From QPIN01 sp965224575 (GTDB lineage Bacteria; Pseudomonadota; Gammaproteobacteria; Methylococcales; Methylomonadaceae): 64,000 nucleotides of DNA. This document shows positions 47,801 to 55,387 of this stretch, piece by piece. A program made the position numbers and the translations under genes. The first letter of the stretch is position 1, and every line of letters begins with the position of its first letter. The notes under the pieces are model-generated. The model worked only from the letters and a program-made list of their open reading frames with translations, was not told the origin of the DNA and did no database searches. Location: the NCBI GenBank assembly GCA_965224575.1, contig CBDCZQ010000006.1, positions 2,604,001 to 2,668,000 of the forward strand, read 5' to 3'.

Positions 47801-47979
47801 TCTTCAGGGGTTCCACCAGGGTAAGAAAATTTGACATATAAACGAGTGCGTTCGAACGGAGGTGATGCCTCAATAGGTATTTGGGTGATTAAAATCACAA
47901 GACCACTGAGTGTTATAACGACCATGAGCAGATTTGCTGCTACTCGGTTGCGTGCAAACCATGTGATTAACGCATTCAT
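44854..47979 (-). CDS. RND efflux permease (AcrB-like)
   Basis: A 1,041-residue inner-membrane RND pump. The 12-TM layout is visible with the large periplasmic loops. VDDAIVTGENIYKH (about residue 400) has the paired Asp of the TM4 proton relay. PPFERTRLYVKFSYPGGTPED near the N-terminus and the closing LTGVVVNDSLVLVDY in the second half are family motifs. Third gene of the tripartite pump; overlaps the MFP gene by one base. Its substrates are unknown: multidrug-like by family. Confidence 0.92.
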   Translation of the reverse strand: MNALITWFARNRVAANLLMVVITLSGLVILITQIPIEASPPFERTRLYVKFSYPGGTPEDIEKSVITRIEEAIYDIPGIVELNSTASEGSGSVTMEAKNGYIHREILTDIESRIDMIHSFPDELEDLEVGMETTRFEVISVSVSGDLPEAELREVGQRVRDEIAELPNITQVDITGIRPFEISIEASAQKLRKYDLTFSDLSTAIQRSSIDIPAGVIQAGEYEFLIRTKGQRYLATDFSSIVVKTNADGTLLHLGDIAQIKDGFVDLPILSRFNGQPSVMIEIYRIDKQDALDISEEVKKYLLTAQDTMPPGVEIGYWRDRSKYIKNRISSLIQTAVQGAILVFIVLTLFLRMELAFWVVLGIPVSVIGAFAFMPFFDATINFTTMFAFILVLGIVVDDAIVTGENIYKHLESNEDKDQTEAVIKGTQEVATAVTFGVLTTIVAFGSLLTMEGERSKLFTMIPAVVIPVLILSLIETKLILPAHLKHMGKDTAFPWLTNIQNKVSYYLDSFIQKIYQPILKKSLKRPGLTLALFFSALIIISSLIASGWIKFTFFPRVQSEIAKGKITLPEGTPYEVTKRHIDRMEQAALALREKYNHQIPSETIINNVYSTVSIQGNVRMGLKPNQGRVSFGIIPQEVRSNPVSSIELAKEWRTNVGPINGTQKLTFSASMFRPSNVIDFMLKGRSFDELNLVSDKIKTQLAQYPGVFDIADDFSQGKEQIQLQLKPEAELLGINSLNLGMQVRGAFNGIEVQRMQRNGEEVKVYVRYPESERQSFANLESMIIRTPNGDAVPIRQVADLSINRAPAVINRSDRYRTIHVTADVDQQAVQLPILQNEMNSFITETLLDHPTISYLEEGEAKETNESFKSLALGMVLVLFIIYALLAVPFQSYTQPFIVMSVIPFGLIGAVIGHLLLGLNLSIQSVLGMLALTGVVVNDSLVLVDYINRSRQAGMDLFNAIFQAGTVRFRAILLTSVTTFIGLMPMMFSTNTQAQFLIPMAVSLAFGVLFATFITLLLVPCFYLLLEGAKLKGISINTNVR

Positions 47980-49184
47980 TAGTTAGCTTGGGTTGTTGCG
48001 GTTTCTTGTATTTGAGGCGATGAACCAGAGGCAATGATTACTTTGGTATTATTGGCTGCAAATGGGACGTATGTAGTACAAAGATGTTCATCTTCCGCTA
48101 ATCCTTTTTCTATGATTAAATGAGTTTGTGTTTCCCATATTACCTCAATTTTTTTACGTTGGAGACGACTGTCTTTATCCACAATCATAATAGTATTGTT
48201 GCTTTGTACGGCAGAGCGGGGCAGGGCATACGCCTTATCCAGAACTGTTCCCTGAATATCGGCTTTTACAAATTGGCCTATTTCTAAGGGGGGTCTATTA
48301 TCGCTATGCCGTTGATAAGGGTTGTCGACTTGAACAATCACAAACACTTGGCGCGTTTCTCTGTCCATGCTGCCTTCTGTTCGCACTACATGACCTGTCC
48401 AGGTGTAATTTTTACCAGCAATGGCAGCGTGAATTTTTGCCTCTGGCCCTTGGTAAGTTTTGATGGGTTCTCCGCGATAAGGTCTGGGTAAATCTAGCAT
48501 ACTGCGTTGTTTTTCTGTAATCGGCAGGCGAATTTCTACATAATCAATAGCAAATATTTTAACCAGTTCGTTGCCTGGAGCAACATACTGGCCTATATCA
48601 ACGAATTGTTCTAGTATTCGTCCTGCATACGGGGCTTTTATTTTTGTCCGTTTTAAATCAAGCTGAGCTTTTTGTAACTGGGCGTTAGCTGAATCAACAA
48701 TTGCTTTTGCACGCGCTAGTTGAGGTTTGCGTAAGACTAAATCAGAGGCTTGAGTAGTTCGGCCTAATCTCTTCCAGTTTTCTGCCGCCTGATCAGCTTG
48801 AGCCTGTTCTTCTTTATAAGTAAATAATGCTTCCGCGACAGTGGCTTGCGCTGATTTAATAGAGAGTGAATAATCAGTAGGGTCAATTGTTAATAGGGTA
48901 TCACCCGGTTCAAAAAAACCACCTGGACGAAAGGTTGGCGATACTTTTGTAACTTCTCCAGAAACACGGGGAATTAAAGTTGTGGTTGTACGTGGTTCGA
49001 CAGTCCCTTGAGTATGAATCACAATTGGAAAGGGTTTGGCTTCTAATTTGATTGTTTCTACAGTCAGTATTTTTTTTTGCGAAACCTTGCGTTTAGCTTC
49101 TGGTTTATTGTTGAGAATCAACACAGCAATAAGAATACTAAGCGCAATTACTAAAATGGGAAGAAGTCTACGAATTAGTTTCAT
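47979..49184 (-). CDS. RND efflux periplasmic adaptor (MFP/HlyD)
   Basis: A 401-residue adaptor with an N-terminal membrane anchor (LLPILVIALSILIAVLIL). It has a barrel-sandwich/lipoyl domain (GTVEPRTTTTLIPRVSGEV, near residue 60), a helical hairpin, and a beta-barrel C-terminal domain. It links the permease to the outer-membrane channel. Overlaps the OMF gene by 4 bases (ATGA) and the permease by one. Confidence 0.9.
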   Translation of the reverse strand: MKLIRRLLPILVIALSILIAVLILNNKPEAKRKVSQKKILTVETIKLEAKPFPIVIHTQGTVEPRTTTTLIPRVSGEVTKVSPTFRPGGFFEPGDTLLTIDPTDYSLSIKSAQATVAEALFTYKEEQAQADQAAENWKRLGRTTQASDLVLRKPQLARAKAIVDSANAQLQKAQLDLKRTKIKAPYAGRILEQFVDIGQYVAPGNELVKIFAIDYVEIRLPITEKQRSMLDLPRPYRGEPIKTYQGPEAKIHAAIAGKNYTWTGHVVRTEGSMDRETRQVFVIVQVDNPYQRHSDNRPPLEIGQFVKADIQGTVLDKAYALPRSAVQSNNTIMIVDKDSRLQRKKIEVIWETQTHLIIEKGLAEDEHLCTTYVPFAANNTKVIIASGSSPQIQETATTQAN

Positions 49185-50602
49185 TGAAGTTTTTCGGCAA
49201 GTACTGGGCCACCTAAGGCTAAATAAAGATTGACACGATTTTGTAAACGCTGATTATTTATTTCTAGCCAATTGTTTTTAGATTCAAAGGCGCGTCGCTG
49301 GGCATCAAGCAAGGTAATAATATCAGCTAAACCAGCGATATAATCATCTTCTGCCAGTCTTACTGCTTCAGTTGATTCTTTAATTTCAGCTTTTAATAAA
49401 GTTTGTTGGTTTTTTAGCCACTGTTCTGCCGCCATTGTTGTTTCAACTTCTCTTAATGCCTGTAAAACAACGTGAGCATAATCGGCTGCGGCTAATTTAA
49501 CTCTTGCTTCTGCCTGGCTGCGTTCAGCAAAAAGTTGTGCTCCATGAAACAAGGGTTGGGTTAGGTTGCCTGCAATTCGCCAAATTAAAAATTCAGGGTT
49601 AAAAATATCATCTAATTTTCGTGTGCTAGTCCCACCGCTACCGCTTAGTTGAATAGTGGGAAGCATGTTTTTTCTAGCTTTTAGTAATCGTTGGTCAGTT
49701 GCTAAAAAGCGTTCTCCAGCTGCAATAATATCAGGTCTTCTACCTAAAAGACTAGATGGCACACTATTTGGTAAAGGCAGTGAGACTGATGGTAATTGAT
49801 CCGGCGTTTTTAAACTTGCAGATGGATAACGGCCTAAAAAAAACTCTAGAGTACGGGTAGTTTCATCTTGAATTTTAAGATAATTTTCTTTGCGACCCTT
49901 AGCCGTTAACAGATTAGAACGTGCTAACCGAACATCAAGTGCCTTATAAATACCTCGATTATAACCTTGCTCAATAATTGCAAGAGCATTGGAAAAACTA
50001 TCAATGGTTTTTTCAGCTAGTTTAATCTGTTGGCCAGCAACAATAGTATCAAACCAGGCTTTAGTGATATTGGCAGCTAAAGAAAGTTGAGCGGCTTGTA
50101 AGTCAGATTCAGATGCAGATTTTTCATATTCTGTTGCTTCCAGTTCATTACCCAGTTTGTACCATAAATCTATTTCCCAAACAAAATCCAAAGCAAAACC
50201 AACGTTATTACTTCGGCTGGAAGCAACAGCTATACCGGTCGCATTATTACGTTGGTTTCGACTAGCATTGAGCCCTGCATTAATTTTTGGCCAAAAAGCA
50301 GAAGAGGAAAGCCATGTTTGGTCTTCTGCTATAGCGATACTGGCTATTAAACCCTGAATGCTGGGGTTATTTGTAAAAGCTTCTTCAACTAAAGAACTCA
50401 GTTGTACATCTGAAAACTCCTTTAACCAAGGGCGTACGGAATCATGTTGGATTGTAGATGATGACCATTGTTCAGGAATAGGGACTGTTGAAGGCATTGA
50501 ATCAACCGCACTAAAATAACTACACCCAGATAAGTTTAAGATGATAGAGGGTAGCCAGATAAGTGATAATTTTTTGTAATGGTGAAAATGTCTCAAAGTC
50601 AT
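49181..50602 (-). CDS. NodT-family outer-membrane efflux lipoprotein
   Basis: A 473-residue TolC-like channel. Signal peptide with lipobox LSGC (near residue 27), then the two repeated OEP domains; GLADIITLLDAQRRAF (near residue 430) is a typical C-terminal motif of NodT. First gene of the OMF-MFP-permease operon, complete in order and overlapping. The AAGG just before ATG is close to the start; a stronger promoter is not visible. Confidence 0.92.
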   Translation of the reverse strand: MTLRHFHHYKKLSLIWLPSIILNLSGCSYFSAVDSMPSTVPIPEQWSSSTIQHDSVRPWLKEFSDVQLSSLVEEAFTNNPSIQGLIASIAIAEDQTWLSSSAFWPKINAGLNASRNQRNNATGIAVASSRSNNVGFALDFVWEIDLWYKLGNELEATEYEKSASESDLQAAQLSLAANITKAWFDTIVAGQQIKLAEKTIDSFSNALAIIEQGYNRGIYKALDVRLARSNLLTAKGRKENYLKIQDETTRTLEFFLGRYPSASLKTPDQLPSVSLPLPNSVPSSLLGRRPDIIAAGERFLATDQRLLKARKNMLPTIQLSGSGGTSTRKLDDIFNPEFLIWRIAGNLTQPLFHGAQLFAERSQAEARVKLAAADYAHVVLQALREVETTMAAEQWLKNQQTLLKAEIKESTEAVRLAEDDYIAGLADIITLLDAQRRAFESKNNWLEINNQRLQNRVNLYLALGGPVLAEKLQ

Positions 50603-50778
50603 CCTTGCTACTTGAATCGGGATTTTTAGCGTAGTTAAATAATTTGTTTAAGATCATATAGATTATTAAGGATAACAGCAATGTGAATAAAACATTAAAG
50701 CTTATTTAGGATTAAAAATTTAATAACTTCTGAAAGGCGTGAGAACTTTTAATCGCATCCGTGTTGTTAAATGATGGT

Positions 50779-50807
50779 TTGTAAACCAATCATGAGATGT
50801 ATACTAT
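50779..50807 (+). promoter_or_regulatory. Promoter candidate for the small membrane pair
   Basis: TTGTAA (50779-50784), 17-base spacer, TACTAT (50802-50807), 56 bases before the GTG start of the 75-residue gene. AGGAG and a 4-codon mini-frame (ATG 50821, MLID) follow, a possible leader peptide. The weak start region of the gene itself makes translation coupling plausible. Confidence 0.45.
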
Positions 50808-50862
50808 AATAAAAGGAGTTATGTTGATTGACTGAAAAAACAAAGAGCAGTAGAATTGGAAA

Positions 50863-51090
50863 GTGAGCAAATTAGATAAAATAAAGGCAGAAATCGCTTT
50901 TCATGAAAAAATGTTTTTTGCTGCATTAGCCGTTGTGATTGGTTTAATTGGCTGGTCTGCGTCTAACTTTTTAAACACAACAGTTTTTGTTTTACTATTG
51001 GCTTTGTTTGGTATGTTAGCTTCAAGTATTTTTGGAGTTTTTCAATACCGATTGATCAAAAGATTAATTGAGGAATTAGAAGATGCTTAA
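50863..51090 (+). CDS. Small two-TM membrane protein
   Basis: A 75-residue protein starting at GTG 50863; an in-frame stop just upstream excludes an earlier start. After an acidic/basic N-terminus (MSKLDKIKAEIAFHEKMFFA) come two TM segments (AALAVVIGLIGWSASNF; VFVLLLALFGMLASSIFG) and a basic, coiled-coil-like tail. The end overlaps the next gene by 8 bases. Function unknown. Confidence 0.6.
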   Translation: MSKLDKIKAEIAFHEKMFFAALAVVIGLIGWSASNFLNTTVFVLLLALFGMLASSIFGVFQYRLIKRLIEELEDA

Positions 51091-51181
51091 TTCAATTATT
51101 ATGTTGTTTATTGGTTTGATCTTTGTTTTTTTTATGGGCTATTTAGCTTGGGATTCGTATAAAGAATTTAAGAAACATTAG
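51083..51181 (+). CDS. Very small single-TM protein, coupled
   Basis: A 32-residue frame: ATG 51083 (MLNSIIMLFIGLIFVFFMG) to TAG 51181. One TM segment and a charged tail (AWDSYKEFKKH). Its start sits inside the stop region of the 75-residue gene (8-base overlap), which supports translation. Together they look like a small membrane-protein pair; I do not know the family. Confidence 0.55.
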   Translation: MLNSIIMLFIGLIFVFFMGYLAWDSYKEFKKH

Positions 51182-51220
51182 AGTGAATGTCGGATAACGC
51201 TTCGCTCATCCAACCTACGG
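51181..51220 (+). repeat. Repeat B fragment (right end)
   Basis: Contains GTCGGATAACGCTTCGC and CTCATCCAACCTACGG, the right half of repeat B. It follows the small membrane gene directly and is upstream of the split Uma2 pseudogene. Confidence 0.75.
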
Positions 51221-51454
51221 GTTAATTCAATCAATTTCATTCGACTTATTTATTTTTCCAGCATGAGAATAATACAATATATCTCCTTTTTGATTGTACA
51301 ACCACAACTCTTTAGCACCTTGGTTAATATATAATTTAATTTTTTCATCCATCTCTGCTTGTGAATTTGATGGACTGATTATTTGGTAGTGGGTCTAACT
51401 TGTTATTTAACCTGAGGATACTGTGTTAAAGTAATGATTTTGCGGTAATATCAG

Positions 51455-51745
51455 ATGGCATGTTATCAAGAAGTCAGCTGTCCAGCTTGTGGCAGCAACA
51501 ACATTATGAAATCAGGACGGAGTGTGCTGGATATCCAACGCTATCGTTGCCAACAGCAGGATTGTTCGACCAAAACGTTTATGCAGGAATATCGTTATAA
51601 AGCGTACGAACCAGGTATCAAAGAGAAAATCGTTGACATGGCAATCAATAGCAGTGGTATTCGAGATACTGCACGCGTTCTCAAGATTAATAAAAACACA
51701 GTCATCCGTACTTTAAAAAAAAGCAGAATTGCATCGTCCAGGTAA
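51455..51745 (+). CDS. insA: IS1-family InsA
   Basis: A 96-residue DNA-binding protein. CPACGSNNIMKSGRS and CQQQDCSTKTFM form the zinc finger; the C-terminal part has the HTH (DMAINSSGIRDTARVLKINK, 20). Intact. In IS1 elements InsA alone represses transposition, and InsAB' made by -1 frameshift is the transposase. Confidence 0.85.
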   Translation: MACYQEVSCPACGSNNIMKSGRSVLDIQRYRCQQQDCSTKTFMQEYRYKAYEPGIKEKIVDMAINSSGIRDTARVLKINKNTVIRTLKKSRIASSR

Positions 51746-52210
51746 ACCCCTTATTTCATACCTTGAACACGGAAACCCCGCTAGATGTTAGGCTGGAACT
51801 GGTTTGCGACGCGGCTGAATTGGATGAGCAGTGGTCGTTTGTGGGTAACAAGTCAAATCAGTTGGTTATGGCATGCCGTTGATCATGCAACCAATACAGT
51901 GCTCGCTTATGTGTTTGGCAAACGCAAAGACACTGTTTTTCAAGAATTGAAAGCATTGCTTGCACCATTCAATATTGGTCGTTATTACACCGATGATTGG
52001 GGCGCATATGAGCGCCATCTCGAACCAGAGACGCATGAAATTGGCAAAACAAACACACAAAAAATTGAACGCAAGAATCTTAATTTTAGAACCTGGATTA
52101 AACGCTTAACACGTCGAACAATCTGCTTTTCTAAGTTGGAAATAATGCATGATATTGTGATTGGCTTACTCATTAATAAAATGGAATTTGGACGAGACAT
52201 CCATGCATAA
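51715..52210 (+). pseudogene. IS1-family InsB, frameshifted
   Basis: From the A8 run at 51715-51722 the -1 frame gives LDVRLELVCDAAELDEQWSF (20), which joins InsA at the expected slippery site. A two-base deletion near 51863, where relatives have NQRWLWHA, shifts into another frame that continues WLWHAVDHATNTVLAYVFG to the end (RDIHA). DDE residues are split across both frames. The copy cannot make a full transposase. Confidence 0.8.
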
Positions 52211-52606
52211 TTACAGGTTCGACCCACTACCGATTATTTCAACGCATATCTCAAGTGCAAAATTATAAGGTTTTTATCTCCATACTTAGATATAAACTCA
52301 TCAGAAGCCCATGCAACATCTGCTACTTTTACACCTTCAGGTGTTTTTATAGAACATTCAATAATTATCTTGCCAGACTGTTTTCCAGTATCAATAATTT
52401 TAGCCACTTCATATTGGCGGATTCCGTGATTGTTACTCGCAGGACTCATAAGAATTTTGCCCCATTTATTCAACTCGATTTTAAAGGGTAAGTCTTGTAG
52501 AAATGGATTATCTATAACTTGTTGCCAATCCATGATCAATTCCTATTATTAAATTAAGATGTAATTTTACTCTGTCTCAAAAATATTTTCCAACCGAGTG
52601 GGGACT

Positions 52607-52704
52607 GTAGGGTGGAAAAGTGAGAACGCATTCCACCTTGTGTGGTGTAAGATGTAAGTTTGTCTGAGAGAGTGTCGGATAACGCTCCGCTCATCCAACC
52701 TACG
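52607..52704 (+). repeat. Repeat B, copy 1 (full)
   Basis: 98 bases: GTAGGGTGGAAAAGTG, TTCCACCTTGTGTGG, TGTCGGATAACGCTCCGC, CTCATCCAACCTACG. Internal GGTGGAA/TTCCACC hairpin in the left half, and a right half with GCGGAGCG-type symmetry. Left end is GTAGG and right end CCTACG, inverted. Lies next to the tfpZ 3' end. Four full copies occur in 2.7 kb, here to 55310. Confidence 0.88.
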
Positions 52705-52738
52705 TGCTGAATTTTAAAATTGAGAACCAAAAAAGGGT

Positions 52739-53509
52739 TTAAATTAACTTAATTTTTTTATAAGGTGCTTTTAAATAACCAATTATTTCAGCATTAGCAG
52801 AAAACACAAGAATGATATTCTGATACTTAGATTCCAATACCAAATAAGAATTATCTGGTTTTTTAGTCTTTGTTTGTTTTAGCAAACTCTGCAACTGCTC
52901 TGCCATATCAGAATTATGGGAAATAATTTCATTAATATCAATACTATGCTCTAAAACTTGGGGTAAAAAATTATTAATAGAACGATATAGATTCAGTTGT
53001 TGAGTGGGCGGAATTTTCTGATCTTTAATTACTTTAAGTAAATCAGTAAGACCTTTAACAGAAGTCGGCTTTTCAGCATATATTATTGGTGGAGACTGAT
53101 TAGAAAATTGTTGAAATGTGCTTGGGTCAACGCCTTGGTTATCCATAGCTTGTGCAGAAATGGTAGAAAACTTACCTTCCCAAAACACAATGCCAACAGG
53201 TCGTTGTGAGTAAATCGTGTGGATACCATAAAATAAAGCAGCTAGCTGAATAATAATAATAATACCTAAGTCCTGAGCGAGTACCTTTTTAGGTTTATTA
53301 GAATTAAATATAGCCAGAGTGATTAGCGGCCCTAAAACCAAATCAACCAAGGCAACAATTTTAAGCCCTTGCCACCCGCCAGAAGCAGAAAAATAAGGCT
53401 GAGGATACCAAATATTAATAATGATAAGCAGCAAAATGCTAAATAAGAACACACTTGCAAGAAAGTGAATACCTGCTGCGGTAAGTCGTGATTGAACTGT
53501 TGTTTTCAT
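52739..53509 (-). CDS. TfpX/TfpZ-type type IV pilin accessory protein
   Basis: A 256-residue inner-membrane protein. Four TM segments in the first ~110 residues (SRLTAAGIHFLASVFLFSIL then LDLVLGPLITLAIFN) and a soluble C-terminal half. It matches the TfpX/TfpZ family that accompanies PilA and is needed for pilin stability or assembly in Moraxella and Acinetobacter. PilA lies 975 bases upstream on the same strand with the RAYT remnant between them. Confidence 0.85.
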   Translation of the reverse strand: MKTTVQSRLTAAGIHFLASVFLFSILLLIIINIWYPQPYFSASGGWQGLKIVALVDLVLGPLITLAIFNSNKPKKVLAQDLGIIIIIQLAALFYGIHTIYSQRPVGIVFWEGKFSTISAQAMDNQGVDPSTFQQFSNQSPPIIYAEKPTSVKGLTDLLKVIKDQKIPPTQQLNLYRSINNFLPQVLEHSIDINEIISHNSDMAEQLQSLLKQTKTKKPDNSYLVLESKYQNIILVFSANAEIIGYLKAPYKKIKLI

Positions 53510-53624
53510 TTATATTTAAGTGGGTTGTTATTTTGTAAATCGCAATTTAGTTATCAAAGATGCTTCGGGATAAACTTATTCAAAGTATAGTCAAGAATGG
53601 ATACTTTGCTATGAGATTAAGGTT

Positions 53625-53722
53625 GTAGGGTGGAAAAGCGAAAGCGCCTTCCACCGTGTGTAGCATAAGATGAAAGCCTGTCTGAGGGAATGTCGGATAA
53701 CGCTCCGCTCATCCAACCTACG
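53625..53722 (+). repeat. Repeat B, copy 2 (full)
   Basis: 98 bases, GTAGGGTGGAAAAGCG ... TTCCACCGTGTGTAGC ... TGTCGGATAACGCTCCGC ... ATCCAACCTACG. It begins the RAYT remnant's downstream flank; the RAYT stop codon is inside it. Confidence 0.9.
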
Positions 53723-54296
53723 GCTCGCCCATTTGTAAGTCAATATTTATATGGCTTGACCAATTGGCAGGATAGAGGTCTTTTTTAACATAGCGATGAA
53801 AACTGGAATAAAGCCAATCAATGACATGATTAACCCAGCCATGCTTAACTGGGTTGAAATGAATATAATCAATATGGTTTTCATAATCTCTGTCATTTCG
53901 AATAGCATGCTCGACAATTGCTCCTGCATTGTTCTACCTACAGCCATCCATGGCTTAGTCCCAGAATCGACGTTGCCAGATACCTCTCTCACCCTTTTTA
54001 GTCCGCGTTTTAGAGCGTCTTTCAGTTTTTGGTAAGTTTTTAGAAAAATGAATTTTTATTATTTTCCAGCGATTAGAAAAGTCATCATCACCCTCAGGCA
54101 AAGTCCAGATACAATGCATCTGCTCGGGTAATACAACCTAAGCCTCAATATGAAATGGTCTGTTTTTCTTACATATTTTTACCGATTCTCGCAACAAATC
54201 AATGTGATCAATTAATAGGGTGTTTTTTCTTTCCAGTAAATTCACTGTGAAAAAGAAGCACCCACCGGGAATACGGTAATGGAGATGATTTGACAT
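53718..54296 (-). pseudogene. REP-associated tyrosine transposase (RAYT) remnant
   Basis: Minus strand. MSNHLHYRIPGGCFFFTVNL (start 54296) begins a TnpA_REP-type protein. RPFHIEA is followed by an in-frame TAG where Trp is expected; reading resumes VVLPEQMHCIWTLPEGDDDF (20), FSNRWKIIKIHFSKNLP, GERGIWQRRFWD. A 48-base in-frame insertion with a stop follows (about 53914-53962), then HAIRNDRDYENHIDYIHFNP (20) and SSFHRYVKKDLYPANW. Family motifs fit RAYT (IHFNPVKHG). Non-functional as read. Confidence 0.85.
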
Positions 54297-54383
54297 AAGC
54301 AAAGTATAATCAAAAATAAAATATTTTGGATGTTCAGGAGCAGCAAACAAAAAAGCCACCCATTCAAATGAAAGGGTGGCTTC

Positions 54384-54481
54384 GTAGGGTGGAAAAGCGA
54401 GAGCGCCTTCCACCTTGTGTAGCGTAAGTTGTAAGTTTGTCAGAGGGAGTGTCGGATAACGCTCCGCTCATCCAACTTACG
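54384..54481 (+). repeat. Repeat B, copy 3 (full)
   Basis: 98 bases, GTAGGGTGGAAAAGCGAG, TTCCACCTTGTGTAGCG, GTCGGATAACGCTCCGC, ATCCAACTTACG. Just upstream of the RAYT start and 2 bases after the pilA stop; flanks the RAYT remnant with copy 2. Confidence 0.9.
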
Positions 54482-54483
54482 TG

Positions 54484-54945
54484 TTAACAAAGACCCGCAG
54501 TAGTACAAGTTCCTGTTTTTGCCCATGAGACCTGTCCAGCGGCCAGTGTACCTGTCAGTATATAAGTTGGATTAGTACCGATATTCTGACTAGTTGCTGT
54601 AATTATCACATCTGTAGCAGCAGCACCAGCAGTAACACCAATAGACGCGATATAACCTGTAGCAGCAGCAAGGTCATTTACACCATTTTCAGTGTTTATA
54701 CAAGCTGCATTAAAGACAAATGCAGTGCCAGCTGTAATTGCAGCTGCAGAAGGTATCGCCATTTGACCACAAAGTTCAACCGCAGTTTTTTGAGCAGAAG
54801 TTCCCAAAACAACCTCTGAATACTTGGCTTTATTTGTATAAGTCTGATAAGCCGGCAACGCAATAGATGCCAAAATACCAATAATCGCCACAACGATCAT
54901 TAATTCGATTAAAGTAAAACCTTGTTGATTTTTATTCATATTCAT
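54484..54945 (-). CDS. pilA: Type IV pilin PilA
   Basis: A 153-residue prepilin. Leader MNMNKNQQG, cleaved before FTLIELMIVVAIIGILASIA, with Glu at +5, then Ala/Thr-rich body. Two cysteines (VELCGQM and a C-terminal CTTAGLC) may bond. It has a sigma-54 promoter and a TfpX/TfpZ accessory gene nearby. Distinct from the MSHA-type pilins at 1.9-4.5 kb. Confidence 0.93.
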   Translation of the reverse strand: MNMNKNQQGFTLIELMIVVAIIGILASIALPAYQTYTNKAKYSEVVLGTSAQKTAVELCGQMAIPSAAAITAGTAFVFNAACINTENGVNDLAAATGYIASIGVTAGAAATDVIITATSQNIGTNPTYILTGTLAAGQVSWAKTGTCTTAGLC

Positions 54946-54994
54946 ATTGTTTCCTTGCTTAAGTTTAAGATAGAGCCATTGCTCAATTACGATA

Positions 54995-55012
54995 AAGCAG
55001 GGAGTGTGCCAA
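54995..55012 (-). promoter_or_regulatory. Sigma-54 promoter of pilA
   Basis: On the minus strand TTGGCACACTCCCTGCTT matches YTGGCACGRNNNTTGCW: GG at -24 and GC at -12 separated by 10 bases. The predicted start is about 40 bases before the ATG (54945). PilA is commonly under PilS/PilR and RpoN control; PilR sites were not recognised. Confidence 0.8.
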
Positions 55013-55214
55013 ACTGGTTTAATAAGCTAGATTTAATTTTATCCTTTGTTTTATAAACTAGATAATTACTTATATAATAGGTAGTTATAAGTAGTTTTAT
55101 ATAAGTAGTTTTTGTTTATAAAAGCTAAATTTTTGAGAAAGTTAAATTATTATTATTGTTGAATTTAAGGTATTGTTATGAAATTTGTCTTAATGTGACA
55201 ATTTTTGTCACTAG

Positions 55215-55310
55215 GTAGGGTGGAAAAGCGAGAGTGCCTTCCACCGTGTATAGCAAAGTTGTAATATGTCAGAAGGAATGTCGGATAACGCTCCGCTTAT
55301 CCAACTTACG
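55215..55310 (+). repeat. Repeat B, copy 4 (full)
   Basis: 96 bases, GTAGGGTGGAAAAGCGAG, CTTCCACCGTGTATAGC, GTCGGATAACGCTCCGC, TTATCCAACTTACG. Ends 78 bases before vapB, so the upstream in-frame extension of vapB is repeat and not gene. Confidence 0.88.
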
Positions 55311-55387
55311 TGTTGATAGGAAATAAAAGTTTAGATTTTTACTTTAAATGGATATATAATTTGGATATATATTTTAGGAGTTTATCC

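Larger units (their letters stand above)
51385..52231 (+). mobile_element. IS1-family insertion sequence
   Basis: 847 bases, bounded by GGTAGTGGGTC (left) and GACCCACTACC (right) inverted repeats. Flanking 8-bp direct repeats GATTATTT at 51377-51384 and 52232-52239 are target duplications. insA is intact, insB has a frameshift. So the copy is probably not autonomous. Inserted in the Uma2-type gene. Confidence 0.92.
51227..52533 (-). pseudogene. Uma2-family endonuclease gene, split by IS1
   Basis: Minus strand: N-terminal half 52240-52533 (MDWQQVIDNPFLQDLPFKI; AGGA upstream of ATG) up to the IS; C-terminal half from the other side (SPSNSQAEMDEKIKLYINQG, then LWLYNQKGDILYYSHAG) ending at 51227. 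Joined after removing the IS, the sequence reads as a DUF820/Uma2 protein of about 150 residues. An additional one-base shift near 52257 moves LEICVEII out of frame. So it was dead before or after insertion. An intact Uma2-family gene is at 58403. Confidence 0.85.
54946..55387. other. Intergenic region pilA-vapB
   Basis: A 442-base stretch. Contains the pilA sigma-54 promoter and repeat B copy 4 (55215-55310). The rest is AT-rich (55013-55200), suitable for upstream activator binding to pilA, with no clear sites seen. Confidence 0.6.

Noticed and set aside
53718..54296. Several separate small genes on the minus strand between pilA and tfpZ
   Set aside because: The fragments join in order as one RAYT transposase with a stop codon and a 48-base insertion, so they are one pseudogene.
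51181..55310. Possible CRISPR-like array in the 51-55 kb repeats
   Set aside because: Repeats are ~98 bp, irregularly spaced with genes between them, hairpin-forming and without uniform spacers: REP-like, not CRISPR.
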